Assembly (NCBI RefSeq): GCF_002752635.1
Contig: NZ_AYTW01000014.1
Location: forward strand, 1 to 60,815
Direction: 5' to 3'
From: Mesotoga sp. Brook.08.105.5.1
GTDB taxonomy: Bacteria > Thermotogota > Thermotogae > Petrotogales > Kosmotogaceae
Length of the DNA stretch: 60,815 nucleotides
Program-made: the position numbers and the translations under genes
Notes under the pieces: model-generated
Seen by the model: the letters and a program-made list of their open reading frames with translations, nothing else
Databases searched by the model: none
What the model was told of the DNA's origin: nothing
Shown here: piece by piece, positions 32,212 to 41,534 of the stretch
Position numbering within the stretch: position 1 is the first letter of the stretch
Layout: each line of letters starts with the position of its first letter

Positions 32212-33315
32212 TTATCTTGTCCTTTCAAAGAAGTTCCTTGCTATTTCTACATAAAGCCTTCGGGCCCTATGGACTTCTTCAAGTTCCACATATTCGTTCG
32301 ACCTGTGCGCCATTGAGGGGCTTCCGGGACCTAGTATTACTGTCTCAATCCCTTGCGATGCAGTAAAGGCACCGTCAGTGAAGTAGGTCATTGAGAGCTC
32401 TTCGGCTTTCAGGGCTTTCTTTTTGAGCACTTCCTTAACAGATTCAGTGAGAGTGCCTGAAGAGGAGAAAGACTCCCTGTTGAGCAAAATGATTCTCTCT
32501 GATTGATTGTATTTGCTTAGAACGGAATCAACGAGAGCGATGATTTCTGAAGAATCTGTGTTCTCTGCAAAACGAATGTCGATAACACATTCGGCCTCAT
32601 CGGGGACGGTATTTTCTTTTGATCCACCTCGAATGATGTTCAGGCTCTCAGTAAGGCCTTCTATTTTCCCTAGAACCTGAGAAAGCTCATTGTAGGCACT
32701 GAAAAGCCTTATAACTGCGTTAACTCCATTTTGCGGTTGCGAACCGTGCGCTGATTTGCCTCTGAATTTCAGTTTAAGCCAGAGCGCTCCCTTCTCTCCG
32801 GTGGCAAGTCCTAAAGAAGTGGGCTCACCAATCAGCACAGCCGAGATGTCGAATGGTTTGTGTTCAAGAAAGTACTGTATTCCCGAGCAACCGACTTCTT
32901 CGTCGCACGTGGCAAGAAGAGCCACGTTTCCGCAGAACTCCCTATCTTCCGAAAGATCTACAAGCGCCGCAATTAAGGCCGAAAGACCACCCTTCATATC
33001 TGCGGAACCTCTGGCATAGAGCTCCCCGTCTATCTGTTCAGGTTTGAAAGGATCGGTATTCCAGTTTGAACCGGCGGGTACAACATCCATATGACCGGAG
33101 AAGACTAAATATGAGATTCGGGGATCGCGTTCGATCCTTGCAAGGAGATTCGAACGGTTATCGGCAACTCGGTGAATCTCTACGCTCACTTCTTTTCGCG
33201 TGAGAGTTCTCTCGATTATCGATACGGCGAGATCTTCATTACCCGGAGGATTCGTTGTGTTGGCAGAGCATAACTCAAAAAGAAGACTTTCGAGTTGGGA
33301 ATCACTGTAACTCAT
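32212..33315 (-). CDS. M20 family deacylase (ArgE/DapE type)
   Basis: The 367-residue protein shows the M20 zinc site: VFSGHMDVVP, ARGSADMKGG, and CDEEVGCSG, plus a lid domain (HGSQPQNGVNAVIRL) and a final His in PGSPSMAHRSNEYV. ArgE/DapE-type members remove acyl groups from amino acids. In this operon it may release the amino acid from an N-acyl substrate, or the reverse. Its ATG overlaps the UxaA stop in ATGA. Confidence 0.8.
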   Translation of the reverse strand: MSYSDSQLESLLFELCSANTTNPPGNEDLAVSIIERTLTRKEVSVEIHRVADNRSNLLARIERDPRISYLVFSGHMDVVPAGSNWNTDPFKPEQIDGELYARGSADMKGGLSALIAALVDLSEDREFCGNVALLATCDEEVGCSGIQYFLEHKPFDISAVLIGEPTSLGLATGEKGALWLKLKFRGKSAHGSQPQNGVNAVIRLFSAYNELSQVLGKIEGLTESLNIIRGGSKENTVPDEAECVIDIRFAENTDSSEIIALVDSVLSKYNQSERIILLNRESFSSSGTLTESVKEVLKKKALKAEELSMTYFTDGAFTASQGIETVILGPGSPSMAHRSNEYVELEEVHRARRLYVEIARNFFERTR

Positions 33316-34487
33316 AGTTTTATCCCCACATTCCAGATTGAGAAATCATCCTGTCCAAGAATCTCTGATTTAGTCTTTTCGCCGTTAGCAACTCTCAGAA
33401 CAAGTTCGAAAAGCCTCTTTCCGCCTTCTTCTACTGTCTCTTTTCCGGAGATTATCGCACTGCAATCAAAATCGATGTTCATCTTCATCTTTTTAGCCGT
33501 TTCGTGGTTTCCAGTTATTTTTATAACAGGTGCTATCGCATTGCCTGTAGGAGTTCCCTGCCCGGTAGTAAAAAGCACAACTGTAGAGCCACCGGCAACC
33601 ATTCCTGTGACAGATTCTACATCATATCCGGGCGTATCCATAAGGTAAAGACCTGGCTCCGGATCAATTAATTCGCCGTACTCTTTAACACCTACTATCG
33701 GTACTTTGCCGCCCTTAATCATTGCTCCAAGCGACTTTTCTTCAAGTGTGGTCAGTCCTCCCCGTACGTTCCCAGGAGAGATGTTGTTGGGGACGTTTTC
33801 TTTATCCACCACATCGCGGCTGTTCTTCATGCTTTCATCAATCATTCTCTTTAGCATCCCTGCAAATCGCCTCTTCATCTCTTCGTTTTTCATTCTCTCA
33901 AAGAGGAGGTGTTCTGCACCGACCAGTTCAGTGGTCTCAGAGAGTATCACACGACCTTCTTCCTTCCATAGAATGTCGGCAGCCTCGCCGACTACAGGAT
34001 TGGCCGACAAACCCGAAGAGAAGTCGGAACCACCGCATTCCATGCCTAGGACAAGTCTTGAAAGCGGAACTTCCTCTCTTTCACTCTTCGAAGCTTCCTC
34101 TACCATTTTCCTGACAATTGCAGTTCCCCTTTCTACAGCTTCTACGGTTCCGTAGTCTTGAACCATTATTAGTCCGGCCGGTTTTCCGCTGTCTAGAATC
34201 ACGTCCCTCAGTTCATGTGGGGACACCCTTTCACAACCGAGCCCAACAACAAGAACGGCTGCCACATTAGGATTTAGCGCAGTATTTATCAGCGTTCTTC
34301 TAGTCTGCTGAAAGTCATCTCCCAGTTGAGCGCAACCTTGATTGTGGCTGGCCACTACCGATCCGGGAACAGCGGCCGAAATCTTTCTGGCAACATTCGA
34401 AGAGCAAAGAACACTGGGGAGAACGAGGACGTGATTTCTCACTCCAACACTTCCGTTACTTCTTAAATAACCCATCATGGTCTTCAT
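33312..34487 (-). CDS. UxaA-type dehydratase, large part
   Basis: The protein starts MKTMMGYLRSNGSVGVRNHVLVLPSVLC, the family's usual beginning. The ATG at 34487 is 10 bases after the SAF gene stop, without a clear ribosome site; a GTG at 34511 is possible. It has 391 residues. HNQGCAQLG, GLGCERV, GMECGGSDFSSGLSANP, and GMVAGGSTVVLFTTGQGTPTGNAIAPV are hallmarks of altronate/galactarate dehydratase large domains, which eliminate water from sugar acids with iron. Here it is split from its SAF partner. The true substrate may not be a sugar acid. Confidence 0.85.
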   Translation of the reverse strand: MKTMMGYLRSNGSVGVRNHVLVLPSVLCSSNVARKISAAVPGSVVASHNQGCAQLGDDFQQTRRTLINTALNPNVAAVLVVGLGCERVSPHELRDVILDSGKPAGLIMVQDYGTVEAVERGTAIVRKMVEEASKSEREEVPLSRLVLGMECGGSDFSSGLSANPVVGEAADILWKEEGRVILSETTELVGAEHLLFERMKNEEMKRRFAGMLKRMIDESMKNSRDVVDKENVPNNISPGNVRGGLTTLEEKSLGAMIKGGKVPIVGVKEYGELIDPEPGLYLMDTPGYDVESVTGMVAGGSTVVLFTTGQGTPTGNAIAPVIKITGNHETAKKMKMNIDFDCSAIISGKETVEEGGKRLFELVLRVANGEKTKSEILGQDDFSIWNVGIKL

Positions 34488-34497
34488 AATATCTGGC

Positions 34498-34797
34498 CTA
34501 AGCCCTGTCACCTCCCTCTTTGATCTCCGTTCGTTCGCTTACAACATTTTGGATGTGAACATGCTGGCCCGTCGAGATGTTCGAAGTTGCAATCCCTATC
34601 TTGTTATTGTATTTGATTATTCTCTCGTTTCTTTTGATGTCTCTCACAGCGACTTTGTGACCGAAAGGTATTTCTTCCTTCGCAACCAGCATCTGCAATC
34701 CGGAAACACCCTTCACCTCTATCTCTTCGCCGATATCCACTTTCTCAAGCACCGTTGCGACATTGTCGTTTAAAGACAGCAAAATAGCATGCTTCAT
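34498..34797 (-). CDS. SAF domain, UxaA small part
   Basis: This 99-residue protein is a single SAF domain: DNVATVLEKVDIGEEI, KEEIPFGHKVAVRDI, IIKYNNKIGIAT. It corresponds to the N-terminal domain of altronate dehydratase and forms a two-subunit enzyme with the next gene. It starts 2 bases after the GntR gene stop. In several bacteria these two pieces are separate genes with this same order. Confidence 0.85.
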   Translation of the reverse strand: MKHAILLSLNDNVATVLEKVDIGEEIEVKGVSGLQMLVAKEEIPFGHKVAVRDIKRNERIIKYNNKIGIATSNISTGQHVHIQNVVSERTEIKEGGDRA

Positions 34798-34799
34798 TT

Positions 34800-35525
34800 C
34801 TAATCCTCCAAATGGGCAAAGCTTTCTTTGGCAGCATAGTCAATATGGTTGGAACTGAGTATAGAACATATCATATTCATTGAGTGCTTGAGATGAACTT
34901 CCAGGGCAGCAGAAGCCTTCTCCAGGTCTCCTTCCAGGATGCTCTGCGCGATTTTGAAATGTTCCTCCATCTCGTTAATTATCCAGTCTTTTTGCTGTTC
35001 AAGAAGGTAGTATTTGATCACGTTCCGCATTCTGGCGAGCAGTATCGAGATCTTCGACATCATTTCAATTAGATATTCATTATTGCAGTTATTGAGTATC
35101 TCCCTGTGCAGCCTGTAGTCAATATCGTAAGGAACTTTGTTCTTTGTCTCCTCCGGTTCCGAGAGGTGTCTTCTCATCCTCACGATCAGATTCGATATGA
35201 TCTCTCTGTCGATCCGATTAATTGATTCACTCAATGCAAGTTTCTCCAGCACAAGCCTTATCGGGAAGAGCTTCCTGACGTCATTTTCGAGAATCTCCTT
35301 TACGTAAAAACTCTTGGCGGCTCCCGGCGCGACAAGACCATCTTCCTTCAGCTTGTGGAGAGCCCCCCTTACCGGAGTAGAAGAAACACCGTAGATTCTT
35401 CTCAGCTTCTCGATCGTCAATCTCGCTCCGGGAGGGATTTCCAGTTCTACGATGCTATCCCTTATTGATCTGTAAAGCTGCTGCTGGATTCCCTGAAAGT
35501 GATTTGTGTCTGCCGATCTGTTCAA
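34800..35525 (-). CDS. GntR/FCD-family regulator
   Basis: The 241-residue protein has a GntR winged helix (about 14-75: LYRSIRDSIVELEIPPGARL...YGVSSTPVRGALHKLKEDGLV) and an FCD effector domain (about 85-225) with the metal-ligand-like pattern D-x-x-x-H (DIDYRLHREIL) and H-x-x-x. FadR-type regulators often repress catabolic operons until an acid effector binds. It sits inside the operon and may act on the TGCAT-N8-ATGCA site at 45436. Its ATG overlaps the previous stop. Confidence 0.85.
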   Translation of the reverse strand: MNRSADTNHFQGIQQQLYRSIRDSIVELEIPPGARLTIEKLRRIYGVSSTPVRGALHKLKEDGLVAPGAAKSFYVKEILENDVRKLFPIRLVLEKLALSESINRIDREIISNLIVRMRRHLSEPEETKNKVPYDIDYRLHREILNNCNNEYLIEMMSKISILLARMRNVIKYYLLEQQKDWIINEMEEHFKIAQSILEGDLEKASAALEVHLKHSMNMICSILSSNHIDYAAKESFAHLED

Positions 35526-36352
35526 AGTGATCCCCCCAGGATTTGAGGGAAAGCTTTCAGAAATGAAGCAGTTTCCCTTAGAGTTTCTATCTGATCTTCA
35601 TCGCAGAAGACCTCGACACTGTATTCACCGACATAACTCGATTTGCTCAGCATTTTCAAGAAGCTCTGAAAATCAATCGCGCCCCGCCCCAGAGGTTTGT
35701 GATTCGTATCTGCTAGGTGAACGTGTTTTATCAGCTCGATGTTCGAACTTACAAAAGCGGGATCCTTCAACTCATCGAAATGGTCAGAATCAAGGAGAAT
35801 TCCAAAACTCCTCAGCTCTCTCTCAGAAAGAAAAGAGGCGGCTTCGACACAGTTATTAAGGATCGGGCAGACCACCTTCCTCAATGGTTCTATCAAGACG
35901 GACAAGCCCTCGAGTTCACTTCTCACATACGAATCGATTTTTTCCAGCGATTCTCCAAGCCTCTCGAGTGACCTCTGGAGGCCGTCGGACCATATTACTC
36001 CCCTAAGTCTGCCGATATTAAGGTTAACTCCTAGAGCATGTGCCTTCTTGGCTGCCTGCAAAAAGGAGTTCAGCGCTCTCTTTCTTTCGTTCGCGTCTAT
36101 GTGGTTCAGGTAAAGGCCGGCAGTTCCTGCCATCTCGCCAGTGCAGAGAAATATGCACTTCAAAGAGTACTGTCGCTCGAGTCGCTTCAGTTTTTCAACA
36201 TCCACTTTTTCGGGTTCGGCGATCATGAGCTCAAAAGAGTTGAAACCGGTACCCGCCACTGCGGCGAGCGTCTCTTCCAACCTGCCGGTGAGGCCAGTGA
36301 CCTTTGCACTGGCCGGAATATCCTCGTTGGCCACCATAAAGCTTACTGCCAT
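35522..36352 (-). CDS. Xylose-isomerase-like TIM-barrel protein
   Basis: The start at the ATG at 36352 is preceded by GAGGTGAAAG; 276 residues. LTGRLEETLAAVAGTGFNSFELMI at the N-terminus, EPLRKVVCPILNN in the middle and HVHLADTNHKPLGRGAIDFQSFL near the C-terminus match the AP-endonuclease-2/xylose-isomerase barrel family, with metal-site His, Glu and Asp. Members isomerise or epimerise sugars and keto acids (IolE/Hyi type). It sits between ptb and the regulator. Confidence 0.75.
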   Translation of the reverse strand: MAVSFMVANEDIPASAKVTGLTGRLEETLAAVAGTGFNSFELMIAEPEKVDVEKLKRLERQYSLKCIFLCTGEMAGTAGLYLNHIDANERKRALNSFLQAAKKAHALGVNLNIGRLRGVIWSDGLQRSLERLGESLEKIDSYVRSELEGLSVLIEPLRKVVCPILNNCVEAASFLSERELRSFGILLDSDHFDELKDPAFVSSNIELIKHVHLADTNHKPLGRGAIDFQSFLKMLSKSSYVGEYSVEVFCDEDQIETLRETASFLKAFPQILGGSL

Positions 36353-36362
36353 CTCTTTCACC

Positions 36363-37265
36363 TCAGCCCACCGCACTCACTAGCGCCATTGAGAGCGACA
36401 CCGCTTTTGCGAATTCATTGTCGCTCCTCGATGTGAGAACAACGGGGAATCCTGCTCCCAAAAGGAGCCCGGCCGTCTTGGACTTGCCTAGATGTACGAG
36501 CCCTTTAATAAGGTTGGCCGCTGATTCAAGATTAGAACAGACCAGTATGTCGGCCTCGCCTCCGACCTTAGACGTAATTCCCTTCTTCAGTGCCGCTTCC
36601 TTTTTCAGGGCAGTATCTATGGGCAGGGGGCCGTCCACGAGACACACTCCAAATTGCCCTCTTTCCGCCATTTTTGACAACACAGCTCCTTCAACGAGGT
36701 CGCGATTTGTTACCAAGACTCGCTCATTTATTCCGATTACCGCGACCCTTGGTTCACTTATTCCGATCGATCTTGCAAACTCAACGGCATTCCTGAGTAT
36801 CTCTGCCTTTTCCTTCAAATCAGGTGCAACGTTGACCGTCCCATCAGTTATGAAAAGCAGTCTTGGATGCTCGGGGACCTCCATACAGGAAATGTGACTT
36901 ATAAGCCTTCCGCTAGCCCTTACCCTGGGGCTCTTTAAGAGCTCTCTCAGAAACACGGTGGTATTGATGTCGCCTTTCATTAGGACGGCGGGAGTATCTC
37001 CCTCCAAAGCAGAGACAGCATTTGAAGCATTATCTTCTTCAGATTCTCCTTCGACAACACGCGTCGTGTTCAGAAACCCTTCAGATGCCGCCTTCTTTAT
37101 CTCTTCCAATCTTCCGAAGAGAGTGAATTCAAAATTGCCGTTAGAGGAGGCAGTTGATTCTATGGCCTTCATCGTCTTTCGATCATGCGGTTGCACGCAA
37201 TTTACTCTCACGCGCTTCTGCAACTTACTTGCTTCAAGAATGAACTCAGAAAGGGAATTAATCAT
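36363..37265 (-). CDS. ptb: Phosphate butyryltransferase-like enzyme
   Basis: The 300-residue protein matches the phosphate acetyl/butyryltransferase family: DTPAVLMKGDINTTVFLRELL, HPRLLFITDGTVNVAPDL and GEADILVCSNLESAANLIKGLVHLG with the final GFPVVLTSRSD. These enzymes convert an acyl-CoA to an acyl phosphate. Position 11 bases after the butyrate kinase gene supports a Ptb-Buk ATP-generating pair. Acyl specificity cannot be told. Confidence 0.85.
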   Translation of the reverse strand: MINSLSEFILEASKLQKRVRVNCVQPHDRKTMKAIESTASSNGNFEFTLFGRLEEIKKAASEGFLNTTRVVEGESEEDNASNAVSALEGDTPAVLMKGDINTTVFLRELLKSPRVRASGRLISHISCMEVPEHPRLLFITDGTVNVAPDLKEKAEILRNAVEFARSIGISEPRVAVIGINERVLVTNRDLVEGAVLSKMAERGQFGVCLVDGPLPIDTALKKEAALKKGITSKVGGEADILVCSNLESAANLIKGLVHLGKSKTAGLLLGAGFPVVLTSRSDNEFAKAVSLSMALVSAVG

Positions 37266-37276
37266 CGATCATCACC

Positions 37277-38317
37277 TCAGTATTCCAGGGCCTCTTCGAT
37301 CCCCTGTATTACTCTGTGCGCTCCTTCGGCAAGGCTTTCCATCTCGTATTCTCCCGGGAAAAGAAGAACTCTTATACCCTTTAGTTTCGCAAGAAGTCTT
37401 TCTCTGACGTAGTCACACTTCACTACGCCACCCGTAATGGCAAGGGCGTCGGGAACTCCGTCAAATACCGCCAGCAGACTGTATGAGTATTTTGCAATAT
37501 TGTAAATGTACGCTTCAAGCGGCATAGAATCGATTTCTCCATTTTTTACGCCTTCGGCGATCCGTTCAACGTCGCGCATTCCAAAGTGGGAAAACAGACC
37601 GCCCCTGTGAGCCAGGTATTCGAGATAATCGTCTCTCGAGCGTACAAACTCCGCCAATTCGTGAGTCGGGAGGGCGCCCGCTCTTTCCACAGAAAAGGGA
37701 CCTTCCTTGTCACTGTTATACAGATCGACCATCTTTCCGTTCAGATGGGCGCTTACCGAGGAGCCGCCTCCTAGATGGGCCACTATGAGCTTCGCTTCCT
37801 CGTACCTCTTTCCCAGTTCAGTCGCAGCTTTCTTCGCGACTGCCTTCATGTTCAACGCATGGGAGAGTGAGTTTCTTCTGATCTCCTCTATTCCTGTTAT
37901 TCTTGCCCACTCGGCGAGTTCGTCCACACTGATCGGGTCGACGGTGAAAGCCTGCATTCCGAATTCCTGAGCCAATTCAAAAGCTATCACGACAGCTGTG
38001 TTTGCAGGGTGAATGCCCTGAAGGCCCTTCCTGGCGTCACTGACCATCTCTCTGTTAATGTGGTAAACTCCGGAATTCAGTGGTTTCAATCTCCCCCCTC
38101 TGGCCGCCACGGCAGTCAGTTGGGATGGTCTTATCCCGTTTCTGTCCAGTTCTTTGAGGATCTGATCCTTCCTTATTGTGTACTGATCGGGAAAAAGGGG
38201 AAGGTCGAGCATGTTATCGTCAAGGGAAAGCGTCTTCTTGAACACTTCATTTCCATCTTTGAAGACGGCCACCTTGGTTGATGTCGAACCGGGATTTATG
38301 ACGAGAATCAGACTCAT
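37277..38317 (-). CDS. buk: Butyrate kinase-like enzyme
   Basis: The 346-residue protein has the ASKHA fold of acetate/butyrate kinases: LVINPGSTSTKVAVFKDG at the N-terminus, IVAHLGGGSSVSAHLNGK in the middle and LAITGGVVKCDYVRERL near the C-terminus. It makes ATP from an acyl phosphate. It overlaps the previous gene by 4 bases (ATGA). With Ptb it would complete an acyl-CoA to acid plus ATP step. Confidence 0.9.
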   Translation of the reverse strand: MSLILVINPGSTSTKVAVFKDGNEVFKKTLSLDDNMLDLPLFPDQYTIRKDQILKELDRNGIRPSQLTAVAARGGRLKPLNSGVYHINREMVSDARKGLQGIHPANTAVVIAFELAQEFGMQAFTVDPISVDELAEWARITGIEEIRRNSLSHALNMKAVAKKAATELGKRYEEAKLIVAHLGGGSSVSAHLNGKMVDLYNSDKEGPFSVERAGALPTHELAEFVRSRDDYLEYLAHRGGLFSHFGMRDVERIAEGVKNGEIDSMPLEAYIYNIAKYSYSLLAVFDGVPDALAITGGVVKCDYVRERLLAKLKGIRVLLFPGEYEMESLAEGAHRVIQGIEEALEY

Positions 38318-39567
38318 TTCATGTAATCTCCGACTATTCTCTTGAATTCGTCAGGTTCGAGGACTGTGTTTCTTATTCGTCCTTCCTTTCGCACAATTTC
38401 CGTCAGTTCTTCAAGCTGGTCTTCTGTCGCCTGTATGCCCAATCTCTTCAACCAGTATTTTATGCTTGCCTGACCGCTGAAGGCGCCGAGCTTCACGTCT
38501 ATCTCGCCCATTCCTACGAGCGAAGGAAGGTACGGGGTCATGGCGGCGTTAATTCCGGCCGCATTCAACTTGTCGATTGCATCAACTACGATGCCCGATT
38601 CGACCCAGAAGAGACGCTTCCCAACGACCGGCTTATTGTTCGCCACTGGGATTTTCGAAATATCCTCGACCAGTCGCGAAGTGTATCCGATCTTCCTCAG
38701 ATCGACTCCTGTATCTATCCCCATCAGGAGTTTCAGGCCGGCGGCGACCTCTTCGGTAGCTACGTTGCCCGTCCTTTCGCCAAGCCCGTTGATCGAGCTG
38801 TGAATGCCTGATACACCAGCTCTTACTGCGGCGAAAACCGATCCCATTGCCAGACCAAATTCATTGTGAACGTGGAACTCCAGCGGGATGTCCGGAATGG
38901 CCTTCCTAAGCTCAGTGAAGATGAACTCGATTGCAAATGGGGAGGCGACTCCAAAGCTATCCACAAAGACAATACTCTCCGGTTTCGCTTGCTTTGCCAC
39001 TTCTGTGAAGACTTTCAGGACATAATCGGGGGTCGATCTTGTTGCGTCCCAGCCCATGAAGGTCGGCTTCATGCCCTGTTCCTTCGCGTAGAGTATTGCC
39101 GAAACGACTCGGTCGATCAGTTTTTCGGGGGATACACCATAGACAAGCTCGTTATCGTATGGATTTACCGCGTGTTCGACCACTACTCGTGTGGCGCCGC
39201 AATCGACAGATTCATCGATATCCTTCTTCAAAGACCTTGCGAATGGAACGATTTCCGAATCGAGATCCATGTCAACGAGTCTACGTATAGCCCTCTTGTT
39301 CTCGTCGGAGACTATCGGCATTCCGACCTCAATGGACTTCACACCCAAATCATTCAGCGCAACTCCGATTCTCACCCTTTGATCCTCGCTCCAGGTAAGA
39401 CCACAAGTCTGTTCTCCATCTCTCAGCGTAACGTCGTGTATGTAGATACTGTCTTTTGCGTTTTCTCCCTGGATATCTCTCTCATAGTTGAGAGGACTCA
39501 CCCAGCGGGATTCATCGAAGTATGGTGTTTCATTTAGCTTCATGTAATCAAGATCTTTCGGTTTCAT
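38314..39567 (-). CDS. DRE-TIM metallolyase (homocitrate/isopropylmalate-synthase-like)
   Basis: This 417-residue protein has the HMGL-like barrel: TLRDGEQTCGLTW, VVVEHAV, FHVHNEFGLAMGSVFAAVRAG (metal His pair) and GLGERTGNVATEEV, then a C-terminal region with helices. The pattern lies nearest to homocitrate and citramalate-type synthases, but the N-terminus (YFDESRWVSPLNYE) is unusual. It could form or cleave a carbon-carbon bond next to a CoA. The start overlaps the LarA-like stop (TAATG). Substrate not determined. Confidence 0.75.
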   Translation of the reverse strand: MKPKDLDYMKLNETPYFDESRWVSPLNYERDIQGENAKDSIYIHDVTLRDGEQTCGLTWSEDQRVRIGVALNDLGVKSIEVGMPIVSDENKRAIRRLVDMDLDSEIVPFARSLKKDIDESVDCGATRVVVEHAVNPYDNELVYGVSPEKLIDRVVSAILYAKEQGMKPTFMGWDATRSTPDYVLKVFTEVAKQAKPESIVFVDSFGVASPFAIEFIFTELRKAIPDIPLEFHVHNEFGLAMGSVFAAVRAGVSGIHSSINGLGERTGNVATEEVAAGLKLLMGIDTGVDLRKIGYTSRLVEDISKIPVANNKPVVGKRLFWVESGIVVDAIDKLNAAGINAAMTPYLPSLVGMGEIDVKLGAFSGQASIKYWLKRLGIQATEDQLEELTEIVRKEGRIRNTVLEPDEFKRIVGDYMK

Positions 39568-40814
39568 TATTGTGCCTCCTTATTCGATATTTCCGGCAAT
39601 ACAAGTGAGTTCTGAAGAACCGCGATGCTTTTGCCGGCCGGCGCCACTCGGTCAACAACCGATTGAATATCTTGATGGACCGTTAACCCGAGTTCATTGA
39701 ACCGATCTGTAAATTTTGTGTCACTCACAATGTGAATCCTTTTCTTCTCAATAACTTTCCTTACTGCATAGGCCGCCACATACGCTAGCGGGTCTTCGGT
39801 GGTAATCATGTCCAGTCTTTCTAGGATCTTTTCTGCCTCCAACTTGAGTAATGAGGCGAATAGAGGATGGTCGCCAAAGCCTTCATCGAGTGACGAGACC
39901 ATAACGATGTCTCCTCCATTTCTGGTAACAAGATCGGATGTGTACAGCGCTTTGCCGCACTGCCAGAAATCGGTCACAGAGGGGAATGAAGATATCACGG
40001 TGACATCGGCTTTTTCCGGGAACTCTCGGAGCAGCTCTTCTCTCGCGACTTTGACGCCTTCTCTGTGCGCAGTTACATGATTGCCCGATACACATCCGGC
40101 GATTCTTCCTTCGATATCGTAGTAGAAATTTATAATGTAATCAAGTCCCACTCGTTTTCCGGTTTCATCTATAAGTTCCCTGAACTCATTGTCAAGAACT
40201 CCGACGTCGGCTCTGCTCTTCAGAATTGCCATCCTGTGGGACTCAAAGACAGTTTCATATGCAGAGACGCCCGGAATTACAATTTTAGCTCCACCCGACC
40301 ATCCGGAGAACCTGTGAGGAACGATCGAACCCACTCCAATTGTGAGGTCGGCTTCAACCGCTTCGTTTATCCTGATCGGAACTCCAAGGAATTCTCCATA
40401 GTCTTTCATCCTGCCGGCTGCTTCTGCATCGTGCTGGAGGATTCTGGTATCGCGAGAAAAACTGCCGAACTTCTCGGTTAGCTCATCAGCCGTCATTTGT
40501 CTGTGAGTTCCAGTCGCAACCAGCAAGGAGACTTTGCTCCAGGGAATTTTGTTTTCGACGAAAAGCGATTTCATGAAAGAGAGAGTCTCAAAGATTGGAG
40601 AGTGCCTTGTATGATCCTCTACGATCAGGACTATCTCTTTCGCAGATTTCGCAAGCTCCAGGATCGGAGCAGCATCAAATGGCTTCAGTAGCGATTCACG
40701 CAGAGAGCTGCCCTCTCCGCTTCTCTCAACAGGTGAAGTCGGAAGAAGTACTCTTCCCGCCGGAACTTCCAGCTGAAGTCTCTCCTTCTCTCTATAGTCA
40801 AGCGAGAATTTCAT
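39567..40814 (-). CDS. LarA-family nickel-dependent racemase
   Basis: The 415-residue protein (start ATG 40814, GGTGG upstream) matches DUF2088/LarA. Counting from a GTG 12 bases upstream, His108 (GTHR), His171, Lys181 and His197 fall at the spacing of Lactobacillus LarA His108, His174, Lys184 and His200, the residues that hold the nickel pincer cofactor. The loop reads PHRFSGWSGGAK. LarA-like enzymes racemise or epimerise 2-hydroxy acids and need the LarB, LarC and LarE proteins, which are not in this window. The substrate may be a larger hydroxy acid. Confidence 0.85.
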   Translation of the reverse strand: MKFSLDYREKERLQLEVPAGRVLLPTSPVERSGEGSSLRESLLKPFDAAPILELAKSAKEIVLIVEDHTRHSPIFETLSFMKSLFVENKIPWSKVSLLVATGTHRQMTADELTEKFGSFSRDTRILQHDAEAAGRMKDYGEFLGVPIRINEAVEADLTIGVGSIVPHRFSGWSGGAKIVIPGVSAYETVFESHRMAILKSRADVGVLDNEFRELIDETGKRVGLDYIINFYYDIEGRIAGCVSGNHVTAHREGVKVAREELLREFPEKADVTVISSFPSVTDFWQCGKALYTSDLVTRNGGDIVMVSSLDEGFGDHPLFASLLKLEAEKILERLDMITTEDPLAYVAAYAVRKVIEKKRIHIVSDTKFTDRFNELGLTVHQDIQSVVDRVAPAGKSIAVLQNSLVLPEISNKEAQ

Positions 40815-40815
40815 C

Positions 40816-41532
40816 TTACTTACCACCGAAATACATTTCTCGGATTCTCTCGTCGCTCTTCACTTCATCGACGGAGCCTTCGAGTTTTATTTGACCTTGC
40901 GATACGATGTAAACTCTGTCGCTCATTGGGAGCGAGAGCTTCGCGTTCTGTTCCACAATCAACATTGTAAGACCCGTATCCTTGACGTAATTTTTCAGAG
41001 TCTCGAATATTCTCTTAACGATAACAGGAGCCAGTCCCATGGAAGGTTCGTCTATCATCATGATCAATGGATCGGAAACGATGGCCCTTCCAATTGCAAG
41101 CATCTGTTGCTCTCCACCGGAAAGCGTGCCGGCCATCTGATTTTTCCGGGACTTCAGTTCCCAGAAAAGCTCATAAACTTTCTCGATGTTTGGGCGAGCC
41201 TTTGCGAGTCCAATTCTAGTAGCAGCAACTTCAAGGTTTTCTTGCACGGAGAGTTCTGGGAATACCTGCCTTCCTTCTGGAACGTGTATTACCCCCAACC
41301 TGGTGATTTTGTGGGGCGGCAGATGTTGAATCTCATCTCCGTTCAGCAAGACCTTGCTTCCCGACTCGGAAGCCACTAGTCCGGAAATGCTCTTTAGTAG
41401 AGTTGTCTTACCTGCTCCGTTTGGTCCAAGAACAGAGACGACCTCTCCCTTTTGGGCTTTTATAGAGACTTTTCTGAGAGCAGGAACCTCGTTATACGAG
41501 ACTGAAAGATCTATGGTTTCAAGCAAGGCCAT
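40816..41532 (-). CDS. livF: LivF-type branched-chain amino acid ABC ATPase
   Basis: The ATPase starts at the ATG at 41532 with GGGGGAGG 7 bases before; 238 residues. Walker A GPNGAGKTT, signature LSGGEQQMLAIGRAI and Walker B MMIDEPSMGLAP identify the LivF group, which partners LivG. It starts 2 bases after the livG stop. It energises the LivH/LivM permeases for an amino acid, amide or related small-acid substrate. Confidence 0.9.
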   Translation of the reverse strand: MALLETIDLSVSYNEVPALRKVSIKAQKGEVVSVLGPNGAGKTTLLKSISGLVASESGSKVLLNGDEIQHLPPHKITRLGVIHVPEGRQVFPELSVQENLEVAATRIGLAKARPNIEKVYELFWELKSRKNQMAGTLSGGEQQMLAIGRAIVSDPLIMMIDEPSMGLAPVIVKRIFETLKNYVKDTGLTMLIVEQNAKLSLPMSDRVYIVSQGQIKLEGSVDEVKSDERIREMYFGGK

Positions 41533-41534
41533 AA

